Shown here in pieces: positions 13,090-26,172 of a stretch of DNA of 64,000 nt. The notes below the pieces were generated by a model, which was not told where the DNA came from, did no database searches, and was given only the letters and a program-made list of their open reading frames with translations. Position 1 is the first letter of the stretch. Each line of letters opens with the position of its first letter. Both the position numbers and the translations under genes were made by a program. The stretch covers positions 9,464,169-9,528,168 of the forward strand of contig CM022679.1 of NCBI GenBank assembly GCA_012295275.1, read 5' to 3'. The stretch comes from Chrysomallon squamiferum. Taxonomy: Eukaryota > Mollusca > Gastropoda > Neomphalida > Peltospiridae.

Positions 13090-13800
13090 AGTGAACATGC
13101 CTTCGCATTTAAATATTTAAAAGTAAAAAATGTTGACAAAAGAAACATTATTTGAGTATTAAAACAAAAATTATACCCTTTCTCCATTCCTAAGAAGTTA
13201 AAAATAATTTGATGTAATTGACATTAAATTCCTATTTACATGAAGATCTATAATTCAGCTTGCATGAGTAATCCATTGATCATGACTGGGTAGTTAAATA
13301 CTGTATTTATAATGAAAACAAATATTATACAGGATCAATTATTGGAAGTATTAAAACAAGAATTATGACCCTTTTTTTCATTCCTAAGAACTTAAAATGT
13401 TTTTATATAATTAAATAACTGTTTACATGAAATACTATAATTCAGCCTGCTTGATTTGTCCATTGATTGTGGTTGACAATTTAAATATTTTAAACAAAAA
13501 TAATTGTATATAGGAAAAAGTTATTTCAGTAATAAAACCATAAGGACAATATATATTTCACCATTTAAGAACGTAAATATTTTTTTGGTTGATCAGTCCA
13601 TTGAATGTGCATGAGCATTTAAATATTTAAAATAAAAATTACTATATATATATATATATATATAAAACAAAATTATTTAAATATTAAATTAAACAAAAAA
13701 TTCACATTTTTCAAATCCTAAGTTCTAAATTAAATGGTTTGATATAATTGAAATTAAGTAGCTATTTACATGAAGGTCTGTTATTCTGCTCTCATGATAG
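13090..13800. repeat. Diverged satellite-like repeat, period about 150-195 bp
   Basis: Four degenerate copies. Equivalent points such as CATTCCTAAGAA(G/C)TTAAAA recur at about 13185, 13379, 13560 and 13711; each is followed by a 'TTTACATGAA' segment or a 'CCATTGA' segment. Confidence 0.65.
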
Positions 13801-15664
13801 TATTAATCATCTTCACGGGCTTAAAACTCCAGTAACATGTCATAATTCCAACTACAAACGATGAACTGTTGGCTTAGCATTGTTGTTGACCTCTTCATAT
13901 TTACAGTGATAAGTAACTTGGCTGAATACTGGGATTAGTATCTTGAATTTCCTCAAACACTTTGTCACATATTGATCATTACAAAGCAACAATGTTTGTG
14001 TACACACCAGACACACACATACAAATATTTATTTCAAGGCTCTGCAATCGTTTTGTTGATTGGGAACAACTCTTTCTACTTCTTGAGCAGAATTTTAATC
14101 AGGCAGAAAATGTTTGACATCATTAAACGTCAGTCTTTACTTTAAAAGAAAGAAAGAAATGATCAGCTTTAGTATTAGGGAAGCTGTGGCTAATTAACTG
14201 CTTTTGAATGAAGACTGTTGTGAAATTATAACTTCCTTTATTATAAATATAAACACTTCTCAAGTAAGAAGACCTGAAACATCTCTTAAGTGAAGAAGTA
14301 AATCTTTTTTCATTTTTTTTTTTTTTCCATCTTTTTATTACCTCACAAAAATTATATTATTTTGTTCAGTCTGATATGCTCATTTATCTTAAAAACATAC
14401 CAGTTGATTCTTTTTGTGTGTTTTTTTCCCTCACATAAATTCATTGCTAATGTAATTAAGAAATCATATTTTACGACAGGATGCATGTAAATATGTCAGT
14501 GTCTAGAAGATTTGCACTGAAATGGATTCATTTTGATACACAGATATCTGTCTCTACAGCTATCCATAAATCTGCAATTCCATGTTGTTCAGCTTCACTG
14601 ATACTTTGTAAGTCATAATATCATAAAACTGTTTTAAAATGCTTTTAAAAATGATGTCTGTTTTGTATCATGCTCTCTTTTGTGAATTTTCAAAAGTGGA
14701 AACACTTGGAATGTATTTGTAAAATTCCAGCAAAAAATTTTGTTGTCTGCGTGTGTGTGAGTGAGTATATTGAATAGAAATTGCTTGTCAACTAGATAAT
14801 GAGAAAGTATTTTTGTGTGTTTTCACTGCATTTCAAATCACCTGACAATTTCAAGTCTTGATCAAATGATAAAACTTTTTTTTATCAAAAACAATGTTTA
14901 TTATTATAAAAATTGTTGTTGTTTTTTGTATCATTTTTCCAAAGAATTTAAAAAAAAAATAATAAAAACTTATTATTTGTATCCTTTTATCATACAGTAT
15001 AATAAATAGTATTACAAAAAAAAAAAAATCATTTAACTAACAAACGACATAACAACAAAAACAACCTAAAAGCTATAAAATAAATATCATACTTCTAACA
15101 AATACTCTTTGCAGTATTTCTTTACAAACTACTTGTTATTAATTTAGATATCATCATTTCAAGTCAGATCTAAAAACAAATTCATAACACTTAGTGACCA
15201 GGTGTCTGTCTAATCAATGCTGTTTTTTTTTTATTTTATTTTTATTTAACATGGCAGGCCATTATTCAAGGATTTTATGGTATTTTTATACAAAATTATG
15301 CAAATTCTCACACATCCACATAAATAATTGCTTTTGTGTCTTGCATTTGGGAAAGTAAAATATAAAATATTACTAGCTGCTAACAGATAAGAGGTGGGAA
15401 CATCAGGTTTCCTCTCTAGTATCTTCATACACTACCATGACACACATATACACACATTCACACATATAAAAACAAAACTAAAAAAAAAAAAAAAAATAAC
15501 AACATTAACAAGACTAACAAAAAAAAAACCCAACTAAGTACAATTTAAAAATAATAAGAACAACAGGAGACTAATATTAAAAGCTGGAATTAAAGTCACT
15601 TTGTTTTTGTATTTTTATTTGGTTTTATTATAAACTTTCAGAATTTTTTTTTTTAAAGTTATTT
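13801..15664. other. Gene-free AT-rich stretch
   Basis: No convincing exon on either strand; short open frames are AT-rich and lack splice context. Confidence 0.5.
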
Positions 15665-16110
15665 CTGTCAGTTTGAGTGTATTAGTACATTTTTACGATC
15701 CCTACATTTATAAACATCCTTCTTCAGTTTCATGTTTGTTTCTGCATGTTGAGTATATCTACGTTTTAAAGCCCTCCTTTTGTAAATGTCCTCCTTATAT
15801 TTCATGTTTGTTTCTGCACACTGAGTATGTGTACAGTTTAAACCCCTGCCACTGTAAATGTCCTCATTATATTTCATATTATTTACTGCATATTGAATAT
15901 ATCTACATTTTAAAATCCCTACATTTATAAAACGTCATCTTTATATTTCATATTTTCTGATACTATATCTATATCGTATAATCCCTTCATTTGTAAATAT
16001 CGTCCTTCTATTTTGTATCATATCAATATTCTATAAACCCTACATGTACAAATGTCCTTTTATATTAATATCATTTTAATGCATACTGAATCATAACTGT
16101 ACAATTCATA
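15665..16110. repeat. 72-bp minisatellite
   Basis: Copies start at about 15731, 15803, 15875 and 15949 with CAT(G/A)TTTGTTTCTGCA or variants, plus a partial copy on the left and decayed copies on the right. The best copies are exactly 72 bp apart. Confidence 0.8.
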
Positions 16111-16216
16111 ATCCTCGCATTTGCAAAAAACGGACGAAAAAGTCAATTCTTTTTTTTTTTTTTTTTTTTTTTAAATATTATTTCCCCTTGGTACAGTTTA
16201 CGTCATCATCACTTAC

Positions 16217-16370
16217 CTACATTGGAGAGCTCATTCGTTGTACGAACATGTCACTGAGGACCGAGACTGCTGACAGACACACTGACTGACTGACTGTTTA
16301 CGTATGCTGTTCTGTTTAGACCCAGATGACAAGCTGGACTTAACTGCAGCAGGCCTGACCTTCAGGTGTG
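16217..16370 (-). other. Candidate non-coding first exon, minus strand
   Basis: On the minus strand, a perfect donor (CCAATGTAG then GTAAGT) ends at 16217, at the edge of a locally GC-richer patch reaching about 16560. It could be a 5' UTR exon of the membrane-protein gene, 5.9 kb upstream of its ATG. The transcription start, and therefore the right boundary given here, is a guess. Confidence 0.25.
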
Positions 16371-16818
16371 ACAGACAATGGTGTCGGTGTAATTGATTTA
16401 TGTCTAGTTTTTGTCCACACGTACAAGTTTGTGTCTGTGGTGATTATGTATTAGCAGGAGTAATCCAGGAGTGTGTGTGTGTGTGTGTGTGTATATACAA
16501 CACCTGTAGTTAATAATTTAAACCCGCCCCGAAATACTCTTGTCTCAGTTGATACCAGCCCCGAGTGGAAGTAATTTTGTTTTATGTAATTTCACAGTGT
16601 CTGTGTTTGTTTATTTATACACAGAGAGAGGCAAAAGTGTGTGTGTGATGGATATGTCGAAACTTGAGTAATCTAGAACCGTACTTATTAATTTATACTA
16701 ATGGATTTCCAAAACAGAGATATGTGAGTGTGTTGTTGTATGTGTGTATATGTATATCTGTGAATGTATGTATGATTCTGTGTGAGTTCATTTGTATGTG
16801 TGTATATTATATTATATC

Positions 16819-16860
<42 letters not shown>

Positions 16861-17740
16861 TGAGTATGTTAAATACACTGAAAGGTGACTTCAGTTAATT
16901 TCTAACAGCTGTGTGGATGATTTTTGAAGTGAGAGAGAGAGAAAAAAGTACTAACAGTAAATGTTTATATTGTCTGCAACTACTAATAGTAAATGTATGA
17001 AAATTGCTTTTTTACAAATGAGAGATCACATATGAGTTAATAGTTAATCCAGTGAAAGTAGAGAGGCCAACCAGTCAAATTGACTGAAAGAGGCCATGAA
17101 AGTTTTCAATTATTTTTTTTTATTATAATTTTCTTTTTTTTTTTTCTTTCAAACATCAAAACTTTCAAAATATGAAAGAAATATCCATAATTAACATTTT
17201 TATCCCAGTTTTGCTGAAGGCTTCAGCATATATTTCAGTGAGTAGTCAGATCACCAGTGAGAATAATGTGCTGCTTAGTGCAAACATCAGTGCCTTGGGC
17301 AGCAATAAAGCAGTCATTAGATTGACTAATTTGATACTCTGCCTGGATTTACCAGTGTCTGTATTTAATGTTTTATTCTCTAAAATGAGTCTACAGAGAA
17401 TTTCATTTGGTCTCTCCTGCCTAATTCTTTTCCCACCATATTTAAATGGTTATTAAAATGGCAGGTCATTAAATCATTTGAAACTTCATGCGGTTAATTA
17501 CCAATCGGTTAGTAAGTCTCTGTTCACCAGTATTTTCATCTGCTGGTTCCATCCACTGATTCAGACATGTCAAGTGGTGGAATGTTTCATTAGATCCTTG
17601 CAAAGATTACATGATATTGAACCATGCTGTATGGATTAACGTGTGTTTTGATAGTCGCTGACTCAGATCAGCTCTGTGAATAACAGTCTCTTTCTCAGTA
17701 GATTTTTAGTACATGCTAACTTTTCTATTACAGAAATATA
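16371..17740. other. Stretch with no supported gene
   Basis: Contains GT arrays at 16471-16492 and 16820-16858, and an isolated 94-codon plus-strand frame (17172-17456) that I do not recognise and that lacks supporting context. Confidence 0.45.
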
Positions 17741-17744
17741 GAGT

Positions 17745-18025
17745 TTAACCCACTGTGTTATATCATTATTGTTATTATGTTCCTGACGTCATACATGTTG
17801 AACTAGTTCTGTCCTTCCCATATTATGTCATATCATTATTATTTTGTTTCTGAAATCATATATGTTATATTAGATCTGTCCTTTCTCTCACTGTGTTATA
17901 TCAGTAATTTCTTGTTGTCATGATCATAAGAAATATAATAGTTCTGCCTGTCTTAGACATACTATCTCGTATTATTTTTGTATCCCCAAGATAATAAATA
18001 TTATACTAGTCCGAGGTAAATGTTA
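17745..18025. repeat. Diverged tandem repeat, period about 70 bp
   Basis: Four degenerate copies around 'ACTGTGTTATATCATTATT' and a following 'TAGTTCTGTCCTT' segment, at about 17750, 17820, 17889 and 17956. Confidence 0.6.
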
Positions 18026-19283
18026 CCTACTGTGTCCAACAAGTAAACTGATTATTTTGTTTCCATGTCCATGATGTTACTTGCTAGCTGAGGATAAATC
18101 AAATTTCAAAGGTATTTACTTCAGTCTTTGTTTGCCAGTTTGCATCAGACTTCAGTTTCTGATGTTTCTCAAACTCAATTTGAACAGTCATTTCCGTCTT
18201 CCTAAACTGGCAAATTTACCATTCACTCCTTTTTATTAATTTCATCTGCATAAGGTTCCTCGGTTTTATCTTACTCAGATAAGTAAATTGAATTAATAAT
18301 ACATTTTATATATATATATTTTTTTTTACAAAATTTAAAAAACTAAAATAGAGGAAAGAAAGAATCTATACACATATATTCAAGCTTGTATTTTTAATTT
18401 GATTGCTGTGTTTAAGGGAATATTCCTTAGGGGAAAAAAATTATCTTTATAATAAATCTTTAACTTACTGTGAAGTGTAAGGAAAAGTAGATAGAAGGAA
18501 GATAAAAAGCTGATGTTCTTAAGCTAACATTACAAAGTCGTGCTGCTTCTTAACAAAACAACAATACTTCTTTTGTACCCCCCCACCCTGTTCTACTCTG
18601 TCTTGTTCATTCAAGAAAGCTGTTGTAATTTTTTTATATAACATTATGCAAATGTGTTTCTGTCTTGTTTGAGATTTTTATTTTTCAAACAAGGAAGAAA
18701 GACACTAAAAAACATTTCAACAGGAGATCAAGCTTTGAAAGATAAGATTTTATTCAAACCATAACAGCCACATTTCCTGCATGTCTGCTTGATCCTCGAC
18801 ATTTTAACAATATTAACACATTATTATTATTATTATTATTATTACTACACACACATTTTAATAATAAAATTAAAAATCTCTAATATTATAGATTTAAACT
18901 ATTTTTTTTTTTTTTATATATATAGCCACCTTCTGACAACCTGTTGAATTTCACATATGTGTATGTTTGGCAATACAAGACAGAGAGAGAGAGAGAGTGA
19001 GCACACTGTGTAATGTAATGATTTCCACCTTGTTTTTGACCTTTTATTGTGTGCACTCGTATCATGGTTTTTATTTCTGTTTTCTGTCTCTCAGGGCAGG
19101 AGCAGAGCCATGTAAGTTGTTATGCTTTGAGCTAAAGGAATTTCTGATTTACCTTCCTGTTTCACTGGGTCAGTCAGTGTTATGGGTCACATTAATCTAA
19201 ATACATTTTCATTTTGACAGTGAACTATTGTACCGAGAATATATTGCTTTCAGTTTAACGTAACAATATATATGTTTACGCCC
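18026..19283. other. Gene-free stretch
   Basis: No supported exon. It contains an isolated acceptor-like and donor-like pair around 17 nt at 19095-19111, which is not assignable to a gene. Confidence 0.45.
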
Positions 19284-19285
19284 AT

Positions 19286-19356
<71 letters not shown>

Positions 19357-19560
19357 GTACTACTATTACTGCTACTAATAATGATGATGATGATGATGAT
19401 AGTTTCTGTTACATGTTACAGTGCATATGTATACACATATAAATTAATAAATATAATAAATATAATAATAATAATAATAATATATTAGTTTTTGTTTCAC
19501 ATAAGAATTCACCAATAAATAAATAAATAAATAAATATAATAATAATAATAAGAAGAAGA
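19284..19560. repeat. Compound microsatellite (ACT, ATG, AAT, AAAT)
   Basis: Long ACT array, then ATG units, then AAT and AAAT arrays and a short AAG stretch. Confidence 0.9.
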
Positions 19561-20007
19561 AAAAAAAAAAGAAACTAAATTATTTTTGAATTATTATTCT
19601 ATTACAGATAAGAATGCATATGTATACCATTAATAATATCAATAACAGTAATAATAACTGAAAAAAAAAAAATAAAACAAGTGTTCAAAACATTTGGTAA
19701 TTCTGTAATATCTTTAACTTACTCGATCAGTTTTTGTACTCAATTAATTATGAAATAACAAAAAAATAAATCACATTCAGAACACACATACGTGTGTTTA
19801 CACATCATTTACTATAAACTCTGTTTGACCCTGCAGTTATTTACGGAGTAAAATATATAATTACTTTATGTGCCTTTATAATTTTTTTTTTTATCAAGCT
19901 ACAGCAATTTTTGCAGCAAGAAGGCCAGTCAAGAATATCTCTTCATAGGGATCTGCTGATATAGCAGTATGCATTCTGTAAATTAACACAGCCATCCAGC
20001 TGATGCT

Positions 20008-20021
20008 GTTACCGTGGAAAC
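20008..20021. promoter_or_regulatory. RFX-type X-box motif
   Basis: GTTACCGTGGAAAC matches the imperfect-palindrome X-box (GTNRCC, short spacer, RGNAAC) bound by RFX factors. A CCAAT box (AACCAATGAG) follows at 20070-20074. This pairing is known at RFX/NF-Y promoters. No coding exon directly follows, so its target is unknown. Confidence 0.4.
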
Positions 20022-20074
20022 AGTGAAACAAAGACATCACCGACCATCACCTCTAATGCTCAAGATTAACCAAT

Positions 20075-21733
20075 GAGATATGAGTTTGCATTCTTGAGCA
20101 TGTCACATGAAATAGTTGATTTTAATTCATTGATTTTTTTTTGTTGTGTTTTTTTTTTTTTTTGTGTGACAAAAGCTGAGACTAGAGAGAGAGAGAGAAA
20201 AAAAATTTCCTTTCTGTTACTGTGAGGCTGGGTGAGAAAAGGGCCAGTATGAACAATGGAATATTTTTATATCTGATACACAAGGCTTGTTCCCCATTTA
20301 TAAATAACCAAGATAATTGATGATTCAGTTTATTTCAGCATTCTCTCAATCTGCCCGTTTGTTTGTTCATTCCAACCATCTGTCATTCTTGCATGTTTTT
20401 TTTTAATTCACTCCATCCTTCAGTCTGTTTATTTGTTCATATTGCAATCTCAAGACATCCATTTATCTGTTTCTCTTTTAAAATGGAAAATCTACCTTGA
20501 AATTTACAGGTTTTTAATATTTATATATATATATATATATATATATAAACTTGTGATGAGTAGCATAATCAAACAAGGATGTAATAAATTAAAGTGTATT
20601 TTGCTTATTAATTACAGAATTGTTTAATCTGGCCTTGATGAATAAAATTATTATTATTAATCACTGCTGCAGTTGTTGAGTAAATCAAATTACACAAATA
20701 ACGAGACAAGCATAAATAATTTTATATAGCAGTGTGCTAACAATGCGTGTGTTTTTAAGCTTATATATTTGTGTGTGTGTGTGCATGTACATGCATTTAT
20801 ATGTGTGTGAACACGTGTATGCATATGTGTGCATTTGGGCATGAAAATCTGCATGGAATACAAGGTTGTTTTTTTTATATGTTTATTTCTCCATCGTTGA
20901 AATGTAGAGGTTTGTGCTGATGCATGCATACTTAATGTGCATGTAAACATGTTTCAGTACACGTGTGTGTGTGTGTGTGTGTGTGTTATGGCTCTGGAAC
21001 TGGGGTTTATCTGTACTCCCTGTGTTAGAGGTGACGAGGTCAGATAAATGAGGAAATCTGTGTGTGCACAGTCCTTCACCTCTCTCCACAGTGGGTTCAC
21101 TTCAGATAACCTGGCCATCTTCAGATAATTATCTTTTCCCATGCATTGATTTTACAAAAAAAAAAAAATATATAATAAAAATCTAGTTTCTGTGATATTA
21201 TTTTCTTATACAGATTACCTATCTCCCCAGAATGTTTTTTTTTTCTTTTTTTTTTTTACACCACATTGTTCTTTTGTACATAATAAATGAAATAAAAATT
21301 TAAAAAAAAAACAACACATGCAGGATGATAATGAGATTAAATAGCTTGAAACACTTGCCTTGAGGTTTTTGGCTGCTGTGTTTGACAAGTTGAAGTAAAT
21401 CAATGTCGCGTATTGGAGATCCAGCATAAGATGAGTCAGGCAAACAGACACTCTCTCAAAACACACACACACACTCTGCTTCATGATAATAATAATAATA
21501 CACAGAGAGAGAGAGACAGCGTAAAATATTCTTTTAACAATAGTCACCTGATTAGGGCTGAATCCATTTACCTTTCAGGTGTGGTAAGGAAATCAGAACA
21601 CGGCCCATTGATGACTGTGGTACTCCATGGCAAGACACTGCTGTGAAATGTCCAGGAAGTGGGTATTGCTAGTGGTGTTTGTGTGTGTGTGTGCGCTACC
21701 ACACACTGGGCTAGCTGCTAGTAAACACAGCCA
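20075..21733. other. Gene-free stretch
   Basis: No supported exon on either strand. Contains TA and GT microsatellites (20520-20546, 20963-20986) and T-rich tracts. Confidence 0.45.
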
Positions 21734-21743
21734 GCCAATCAGA
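21734..21743 (+). promoter_or_regulatory. CCAAT box (GCCAATCAGA)
   Basis: Good NF-Y-type match in a locally GC-richer patch (21640-21800). No coding start follows; it may mark an unannotated promoter or be coincidental. Confidence 0.25.
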
Positions 21744-21815
21744 ACTCAGCTTTGTTTCAGTGGAGTGCGCTGCAACCACCAGATGTGTTAACACTGGCAA
21801 GATTTTCTACGTCTG

Positions 21816-21818
21816 CTG

Positions 21819-21854
<36 letters not shown>

Positions 21855-22030
21855 GGGTGTGTGTGAGTGAGTAAGTGTGTGTGTGAGTGAGTATGTGTGT
21901 GTGAGAGAGTGCATGTGTTGTGTGTGAATGAGAATGTGTGTTTGTATGTGTTACAGTGTGTGTATGTGCATTTGTGGATGTTTGAAAGAGAGTATGTGTG
22001 TGTGTGTTTGAATGTGTTTGTGTGTAATGA
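21816..22030. repeat. GT-rich microsatellite tract
   Basis: Perfect GT run followed by about 170 bp of degenerate GT/GAGT-type repeats. Confidence 0.9.
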
Positions 22031-25000
22031 AAAAGTGTATAAATATATTTCTGTGAACAAGGAAAGTATAAGACATAAAATCAAAAACAAAAACAAAACA
22101 GACCTGAATCTAAAATCATTACAAAAAAATTAAAATTAAAAATAATAATAATAATCATAATCATAATCATAATAAAATTCAAAATAATAATAATTAAATA
22201 AAAATGAAACCTAAAAGTACTACGATAAAAAACATGAAAACAACCCCATCACACATACATGTGCCTACACAAAAAAAACAAAAAACAAACAACAAAAACA
22301 AGTACAGCAACAGTTACAAAAGTGCATGTTATCTGCTGAGATAAATGAAAGTAACAACAAGGACAGCTTTAAAAATAAAATATCCGTTTTGAAAATCAGT
22401 TGTTTTTTTTGAAGAAAAGTGAAGACAGCGTGACTCACTCAGATGTAAAACAGTGGCTTCTTTTTATCACAGCAAAGTAGCTGATTGTCATTCCACAATT
22501 CAACTCTCAGCATTCTTAACATCTCTTTCAGCAGTTTCAAATGAGGCAAACCCACAGCTCAGTTGATAATCATCTCTAGATGTACACCACTGCACACACT
22601 TATAGTTTGTTTTCCATTCAGTTTCTCTAGCGGTTTCTTAATTCATTTTTCTTTCTTTTCTGTTATTCAGTTTTCGTTTCTTTTTTTTTTTTTTTTGGAT
22701 TTGGTGGGTGTGTGGGAGGTGATGTTAATGAATGAACAGGTGAGAATGGGTGTGTGTGTTTGCTGTTGTATATGTGTCAGTAAGAATAGCAATTAATGTA
22801 ATTTGATACAGTGTCTGCATATGAAAAGCTTACCAGTACTAAAAGATTTAATGTAAAAATCTGGAATATTTTCAAATTTCTTTTTTTTCTTTAAATGTTT
22901 AATTCAGTTAATAATTGTCTTTTAATTTAATAAAAAATATCAATAAATCATTTCCTCCTTTTTTTTTTTTTTTTTTTTTTAATTGCTTTTGAAAACAAGC
23001 CAACTTAGTTAATAGGTGCGTTTTTTTCTCCCATTTATTAAAAACCAGGATGTCTTTGTTTTAACTTCAAATATTTTTTTTTTTTTTTTATAAGAATAAC
23101 ATCTGGCTAATACAAGATTCTGTAGCTGACAACCTGACACAGGGCTGGATTTTTTAATTATTTTTATTAATATTTTTATACTTATATATATTTTCATTAT
23201 TCGTTTTATTTTCTCTTTTTTTCTGTTATTTACATTGGAGTGGAGTGGCTCTGGGATCTTGCCAGATTAGTTTACCTGTAAAAATGTCAGGTAGGAGACT
23301 AAGTCAGCTACAAATGTTACACCATACAGCTGGCAAGCAACCAAAAGTCCAGTTTTTATCATCAACATAATAAACTCAATGATATTTTCATTTAAAAAAA
23401 AAATATATATATATATATTTTTTTAACACTCCTATTTATTCCATTTGTAAATAAAAAATAAATAAATAAATAAATAAAAAAGATAAATGCCTTCAGAAAG
23501 AATGTTAAAATGTCTTGCTATTATCAGCATCTGATTAAACTGAGGATTGTGTTACATAGGGTTAGTAATACTTGTTTGAAAGATATTAATAACAAACAAA
23601 AAAAGAGATAAAGGTATTTATGTTGGTTCTTTGTGTACTGACTCCTGTATTCAAGTGTGTTCTATTGAGTCACTGATTTATTCACCTGTGGAGTAATTTT
23701 TATTTACATACTGTAATGTGTAATCAAACAAATGCATTCAGAATGTGGAGCAAGGCCTTGATGCTAAAATATTAAAAAAATATAAAATAGTTTTAATACG
23801 TGCTACAGATATCAGGCTGCGAAATGTTAATATGTTAATTTAGTAAATTTTCACTGATGTTATTGACAGTAAGAAACAGAATTATGTGTTCTTGCAGACA
23901 TTCCACTGGAAAACTCTTAAAAAAAGCATGATGTCATGTTCTGTTAATGGACAGTGCCCTGATTAGAAATAGTGAGAATGAGTGAATATTAAGGTGTATG
24001 ACATACATTTGTATATACCTGCACATATATACACAGATATATACATACACATGTATGTATACACATACATACCTACTTACATACACACACACACATAAAT
24101 ACGTAAATATGTAGACACAAACTTACCTGCAGAAGTACATACATACAGATAGATACAAATATCTGAAATGTAGAAAAACAGTAATACCGATACACATACG
24201 TGCGTAAGTATTTATTTTTTAAAACAACATGTATTTAAAAATCAGCTTGCTTGAATGAAAGATGTTACTTGATGACTCATGTGAAAATTATTTATTTTAA
24301 ACCTACATGACACACAGTGTGTTAAACTTTGTACAAACACATTGTTGAAATAGTTCCAGATCTGACCACGGAAATCCTATTATCCCAGCAGGAGTACAGT
24401 CCCTTTATTGTTGCATGGAAACTGTATCACAGTTAATAAAGACACACCCTGCCTAAAACAACACAGCCTAACTCCCTGCTAGTAATAACTTCACAAACAG
24501 CGTTTCATTGTTTGTAGGTATTTCCTATCAGTAAATGTGATATATTCAAATCAGTGTATTAAATTTAACTACTGATGTTTTTGAAAATGTCTGCCAAGTG
24601 TTATGAGAATGAGGTTATGCTGATAAGGAAGAATAAGAAAGTTATAAAATTGATGAAGTATTGATAACTGGATGTATTTTTTTTTATTATTATTTTTTTT
24701 AATGAAGACAATGTTTAGAGTATTGTTTTTTTTTTTAATGTTTTCTTTTTTGTTGGACATACGTGAGAAAACTAAAGTTTTAGAAGAATCACCTGCATGT
24801 TCTTAGTAATGGAATGAAATTAAATATTTGTTTATATTTCAAAATACATTTAAAGAAATGATATTCAATAGTCTGTTCATTGTGAGACTGAAATTATGTT
24901 TTCATCTGCATTTTTTTTTTTTCAAATGATTTTTTTCCCCATTATTATTTTTTTTTAATATATATATATATTTTTTTTTCTTTTATGTTCACATACCTTT

Positions 25001-25173
25001 TTATTTTTTTTTTTACTTTATTTTCAATTATTAATTTATTTTTATTTTATTTTATTTTATTTTTAAAATTTTTTTTACCTCTTTATTTATTTATTTTTTT
25101 TTCTATTTTCATTTTGTTTTTTTTTTCTCTCTCTCCATATGAAAATATATTTGTATTTTTAACTGTTTTGCAG
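22031..25173. other. Gene-free stretch left of the ASH2L exons
   Basis: I looked here for earlier SPRY-domain exons of ASH2L on the plus strand and found none. Holds T-rich tracts, a TACA-type array (24000-24180) and a TTTA/T-rich tract before the first visible exon. Confidence 0.5.
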
Positions 25174-25266
25174 CCTCTGGTGAAATTCAAGAGTCATCTC
25201 TACTATGAGGAGAAGGATCACGTTGCGGAAACAGAAAAAAACCTGAAGAAAGCACCGGGCAGCAAA
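25174..25266 (+). CDS. ASH2L: ASH2L exon, SPRY strand region
   Basis: Acceptor GTTTTGCAG, donor GTGGGT (a weak donor). Encodes 31 residues, [17 protein letters not shown] through GSK. The upstream intron end is an extreme T-rich tract. Confidence 0.88.
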
Positions 25267-25656
25267 GTGGGTTATTTTTATAGTTCACCCAGAAAATATT
25301 TTATTTATTTATTAATTTATTTATTTACTTATTTATTTATTTTTTTATTAATTTATTTACTTACTTATTTATTTATTTTTTTATTAATTTATTTACTTAT
25401 TTATTTGTTTATTTATTTATTTTTTTATTTTAAAAAAAGAAAAGAAAAAAAAAAGATTTGTAATAAACATCTATAATTATTTTATTTATTTTAATTTTTT
25501 TTTGTTTAAAAATGTTCTGTCTTTTCATCTGTTCAGACAAGTAATTTTCATAACAGAAAAGAAAATATTGTATTTATATTACAAGAAATGTCACAAATAT
25601 CTTTCTCAATCATTATTATCATCATCATCATTATCATTATCATCATTATTATTGTT

Positions 25657-25704
<48 letters not shown>

Positions 25705-25819
25705 CTTTTTCAAGAAGTTTTGATACACTTGTCCAGTGATAGATAACTTTTTTTAGCTGTCTATCCATCCATTCCTACATAACTAATTTTATTTATTTCT
25801 TGCCCTCCACATGTTGATA

Positions 25820-25850
<31 letters not shown>

Positions 25851-26115
25851 TTTTTTTTTTTAAGTATGAATTTTCAAAGTGTCTAAATAAATAAATAAAT
25901 AAATAATAAAAAAAGGAGGAAAATTAAAACATAATATGCCCTGTTAATGGTTAATGCTTTAGTGTTTTTTTCTGATATTAATTTGTAGATGGTGATGTAT
26001 CTGAATGGAGTATCTCAAGGACTGGCATTCTCTGATGTCTTTGAAGGAGTTTACCATCCTGCTGTTTCACTGTACAGAAACTGTACAGTAAGCAAAACAC
26101 GTACTTCACTGGATT

Positions 26116-26172
<57 letters not shown>

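Noticed and set aside
16320-16365. Plus-strand segment reading PDDKLDLTAAGLTF between AG and GT sites
   Set aside because: Looks coding-like but matches no ASH2L region I know and has no partner exon; it also overlaps the candidate minus-strand UTR exon.
17172-17456. 94-codon plus-strand open frame starting MKEISIINIF
   Set aside because: No recognisable domain, no splice sites linking it to ASH2L, and no ASH2L-like residues; likely chance.
19095-19111. 17-nt micro-exon-like segment between a good acceptor and GTAAGT
   Set aside because: Too short to assign, phase unknown, and no neighbouring exon supports it.
21788-22096. His/Thr-rich minus-strand frame
   Set aside because: Translation of a GT microsatellite tract.
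24985-25476. 163-codon frame across the first ASH2L exon
   Set aside because: Only 25174-25266 is exon; the rest is Phe/Leu/Tyr-rich translation of T-rich and TTTA repeat sequence.
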